A stretch of DNA of 5,653 bases, from positions 1-5,653 of the forward strand of contig JANXZD010000462.1 in NCBI GenBank assembly GCA_025355705.1. Reading direction: 5' to 3'. Under the pieces are notes generated by a model that ran no database searches, was not told the DNA's origin, and saw only the letters and a program-made list of their open reading frames with translations. Shown piece by piece: positions 3,985-5,653 of the stretch. Both the position numbers and the translations under genes were made by a program. This DNA is from Bacteroidota bacterium. Its GTDB lineage: Bacteria; Bacteroidota; Ignavibacteria; UBA10030; UBA8401. Each line of letters begins with the position of its first letter. Positions within the stretch are counted from its first letter, which is position 1.

Positions 3985-5653
3985 ATGAAAACAAAAGATC
4001 CTAAAAAAATATTGATTATCGGAGGAGTTGCCGGCGGTGCTACTGCTGCTGCTCGGATTCGAAGATTAGATGAATCTGCAGAAATTACCGTTCTCGAAAA
4101 AGGACCGTACGTTAGCTTTGCAAATTGCGGGCTGCCGTATTTTATCAGCAGGGACATTCGACGGCGTTCCAGTTTATTGCTGCAAACTCCGGAAGGATTC
4201 TTCAGCCGATATCGAGTAGATGTTCGAACAAATACTGAAGCAGTACAAATCCTTAGAGAAGAAAAAATTGTTATTGTGCGAACCCAGAACGGCGAAGAAA
4301 AGATACAGTACGATAAATTGATTCTTGCACAAGGCGGTTCACCAGTTGTTCCTCAACTCCCAGGAATTACACAAGATCATGTCTTCAAACTGTGGACAAT
4401 TCCTGATATGGATCGGATACATAAATTCATTGAAGAAAAAAAACCGCTCAACGCAATTGTTGTCGGTGGTGGTTTCATCGGTCTTGAAATGGCGGAAGCA
4501 CTTCATGTGCGCGGAATGAACGTAACAGTTGTGGAATTAGCACCCCACGTGATGATCACGATGGATAGTGAATTTGGAGAAATGATAAAAAGTGGATTTG
4601 AAGAGAAAGGAATTTCTTTAAAAACAAAGATCGGTCTTTCGGGAATCAGTGAAAGATCAGTTACACTTTCCGATGGCTCTACACTAGATGCAGACATGGT
4701 ATTACTCTCGGTCGGTGTTCGGCCCGAATTATCATTAGCAAAATCTGCCGGACTCACTATCGGCGAAAGTGGCGGTTTGGTCGTGAATGAATTCATGGGG
4801 ACAAATGATCCGGATATCTTTGCGGCGGGTGATATGGTCGAGATCGTCAATAAAATTCATGGAAAGAAAGTGAGAATTCCATTAGCCGGTCCCGCGAACA
4901 GACAGGGAAGAATTGCCGGCACGAATGTACTAGGCGGAATGATGAAATATAACGGCGCACTCGGAACATCAGTTGTTAAATTATTTGATCGAACTGCTGC
5001 ATCAACAGGGCTTTCAGAAAAGAGCGCACGCGATGCCGGTTTTGCTGTGGGAGTTGCGTATGTTTTCAAAGACAATCACGTAACATATTTCCCGGGTGGA
5101 AAACCGCTTGCATTAAAGATAGTGTACGATGTTAACACCAAAATGCTTCTCGGAGGGCAAGCATATGGTGAAGTTGGTGTGGAAAAACGCATCGATGTTC
5201 TAGCAACTGCCCTTCACGGTAAAATGTCATTGGAAGATCTTTCGGAATTGGATTTGGCATACGCGCCGCCGTACAACAGCGCGAACGATCCGGTGAATAT
5301 TGCATCCTTTGTTGGACTCAATCACATCTCAGGATATAGTTCGCTAAAGACTCCAACAGAAGTATCGAAGGAACTTTCTAAAGAAAAAGGATTGATTGTA
5401 GATGTTCGCACAGTGGGGGAACAATCAAAAGCTCCATTGGATAACGTTCTGCATATACCAGCGGATGAAGTTCGTGATAGATTGTCAGAAATTCCAAAAG
5501 ATGTGAATATTTATCTGTTGAGCAAAGATGGCTTTTTAGGTCATACGACTCTTCAAATTTTAAAAGCTGAGGGATGGAAAAATATTTATAATATTGCCGG
5601 CGGATACTTTGCCGCTAAATGGTTCGATAGTTGGAAATTTTCAAAAGTTATTT
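3985..5653 (+). CDS. CoA-disulfide reductase family flavoprotein with C-terminal rhodanese domain (right-truncated)
   Basis: The frame is open from the ATG at 3985, the first Met after an in-frame TAA at 3979, to the window edge: 556 codons, near the usual full length of the CoADR-rhodanese fusion. Visible parts in order: FAD-binding GGVAGGATAAARIRRLDE (13-30); the single redox cysteine C48 in SFANCGLPY, typical of CoADR/Nox/Npsr enzymes; the NAD(P)H Rossmann motif GGGFIGLE (161-168); the second FAD motif DIFAAGD ending at D283; a dimerisation domain; and YAPPYNSANDPV (Y426, Y430), the tyrosine motif of CoA-disulfide reductases. A rhodanese domain follows from about 450, with DVR at 473-475. 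Its active-site position, usually Cys (YCRxGxR), reads LLSKDGFLGH with Ser513. The family reduces CoA disulfide or CoA persulfide/polysulfide with NAD(P)H in the cytoplasm through Cys48. The Ser suggests a rhodanese without sulfur transfer. There is no clear ribosome binding site. The terminator upstream separates it from the sensor genes. Confidence 0.92.
   Translation, partial: MKTKDPKKILIIGGVAGGATAAARIRRLDESAEITVLEKGPYVSFANCGLPYFISRDIRRRSSLLLQTPEGFFSRYRVDVRTNTEAVQILREEKIVIVRTQNGEEKIQYDKLILAQGGSPVVPQLPGITQDHVFKLWTIPDMDRIHKFIEEKKPLNAIVVGGGFIGLEMAEALHVRGMNVTVVELAPHVMITMDSEFGEMIKSGFEEKGISLKTKIGLSGISERSVTLSDGSTLDADMVLLSVGVRPELSLAKSAGLTIGESGGLVVNEFMGTNDPDIFAAGDMVEIVNKIHGKKVRIPLAGPANRQGRIAGTNVLGGMMKYNGALGTSVVKLFDRTAASTGLSEKSARDAGFAVGVAYVFKDNHVTYFPGGKPLALKIVYDVNTKMLLGGQAYGEVGVEKRIDVLATALHGKMSLEDLSELDLAYAPPYNSANDPVNIASFVGLNHISGYSSLKTPTEVSKELSKEKGLIVDVRTVGEQSKAPLDNVLHIPADEVRDRLSEIPKDVNIYLLSKDGFLGHTTLQILKAEGWKNIYNIAGGYFAAKWFDSWKFSKVI

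Noticed and set aside
4503..5075. Minus-strand open frames opposite the flavoprotein (4503-4850 and 4857-5075), and likewise 54-311 and 981-1277
   Set aside because: They are antisense to well-recognised genes, have no plausible domains, and arise from codon bias on the opposite strand.

Overview
This is an AT-leaning window from a Gram-negative-type bacterium. The organism must have an outer membrane, because the left end carries an ExbB-ExbD-TonB energy-transducing set. The mix of TonB genes, multi-PAS signalling proteins and a CoA-disulfide-reductase-type flavoprotein would suit the Bacteroidota/Chlorobi/Ignavibacteria neighbourhood or a related candidate phylum, but nothing here (no rRNA or ribosomal marker) fixes the taxonomy. 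Every gene that can be supported lies on the + strand.

Layout. (1) 1-1468 is a compact operon: the C-terminal end of an ExbB/TolQ proton-channel protein, ExbD (its start overlaps the exbB stop by one base) and a TonB protein with an SxxxH transmembrane motif and a C-terminal TonB domain. (2) 1469-1626 is a regulatory gap with an 11-bp tandem direct repeat, a TATAAT hexamer and a strong ribosome binding site. (3) 1627-2823 is a PAS-histidine kinase reading frame interrupted by one in-frame TGA at codon 94, inside a four-cysteine cluster. The frame is otherwise intact on both sides. A good Shine-Dalgarno and an ATG at 1999 could restart translation of the kinase core. (4) 2879-3814 is a protein with two PAS domains and no output domain. 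It ends in a short helix of the kind that normally leads into a histidine-kinase dimerisation domain. (5) A perfect-stem intrinsic terminator at 3863-3898 closes the kinase/PAS unit. (6) 3901-3984 is an AT-rich upstream region with a short palindrome between two direct repeats. (7) 3985 to the window end is a FAD/NAD(P)H disulfide reductase of the CoA-disulfide reductase family fused to a C-terminal rhodanese domain. It is open at the right edge, and the rhodanese catalytic cysteine appears to be serine.

How the genes may work together: ExbB-ExbD-TonB passes proton-motive force to outer-membrane receptors. The kinase with its Cys-rich PAS domain and the PAS-only protein probably form a two-gene sensor unit; no response regulator is present in the window. 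The CoA-disulfide/polysulfide reductase-like enzyme is a separate transcription unit concerned with low-molecular-weight thiol or sulfur redox chemistry. A link between the Cys-rich sensor and that enzyme is only a guess from proximity. The points most worth checking are the in-frame TGA (nonsense mutation, sequencing error or, less likely, recoding), the output-less PAS protein that shares a short peptide with the kinase tail, and the Cys-to-Ser rhodanese.
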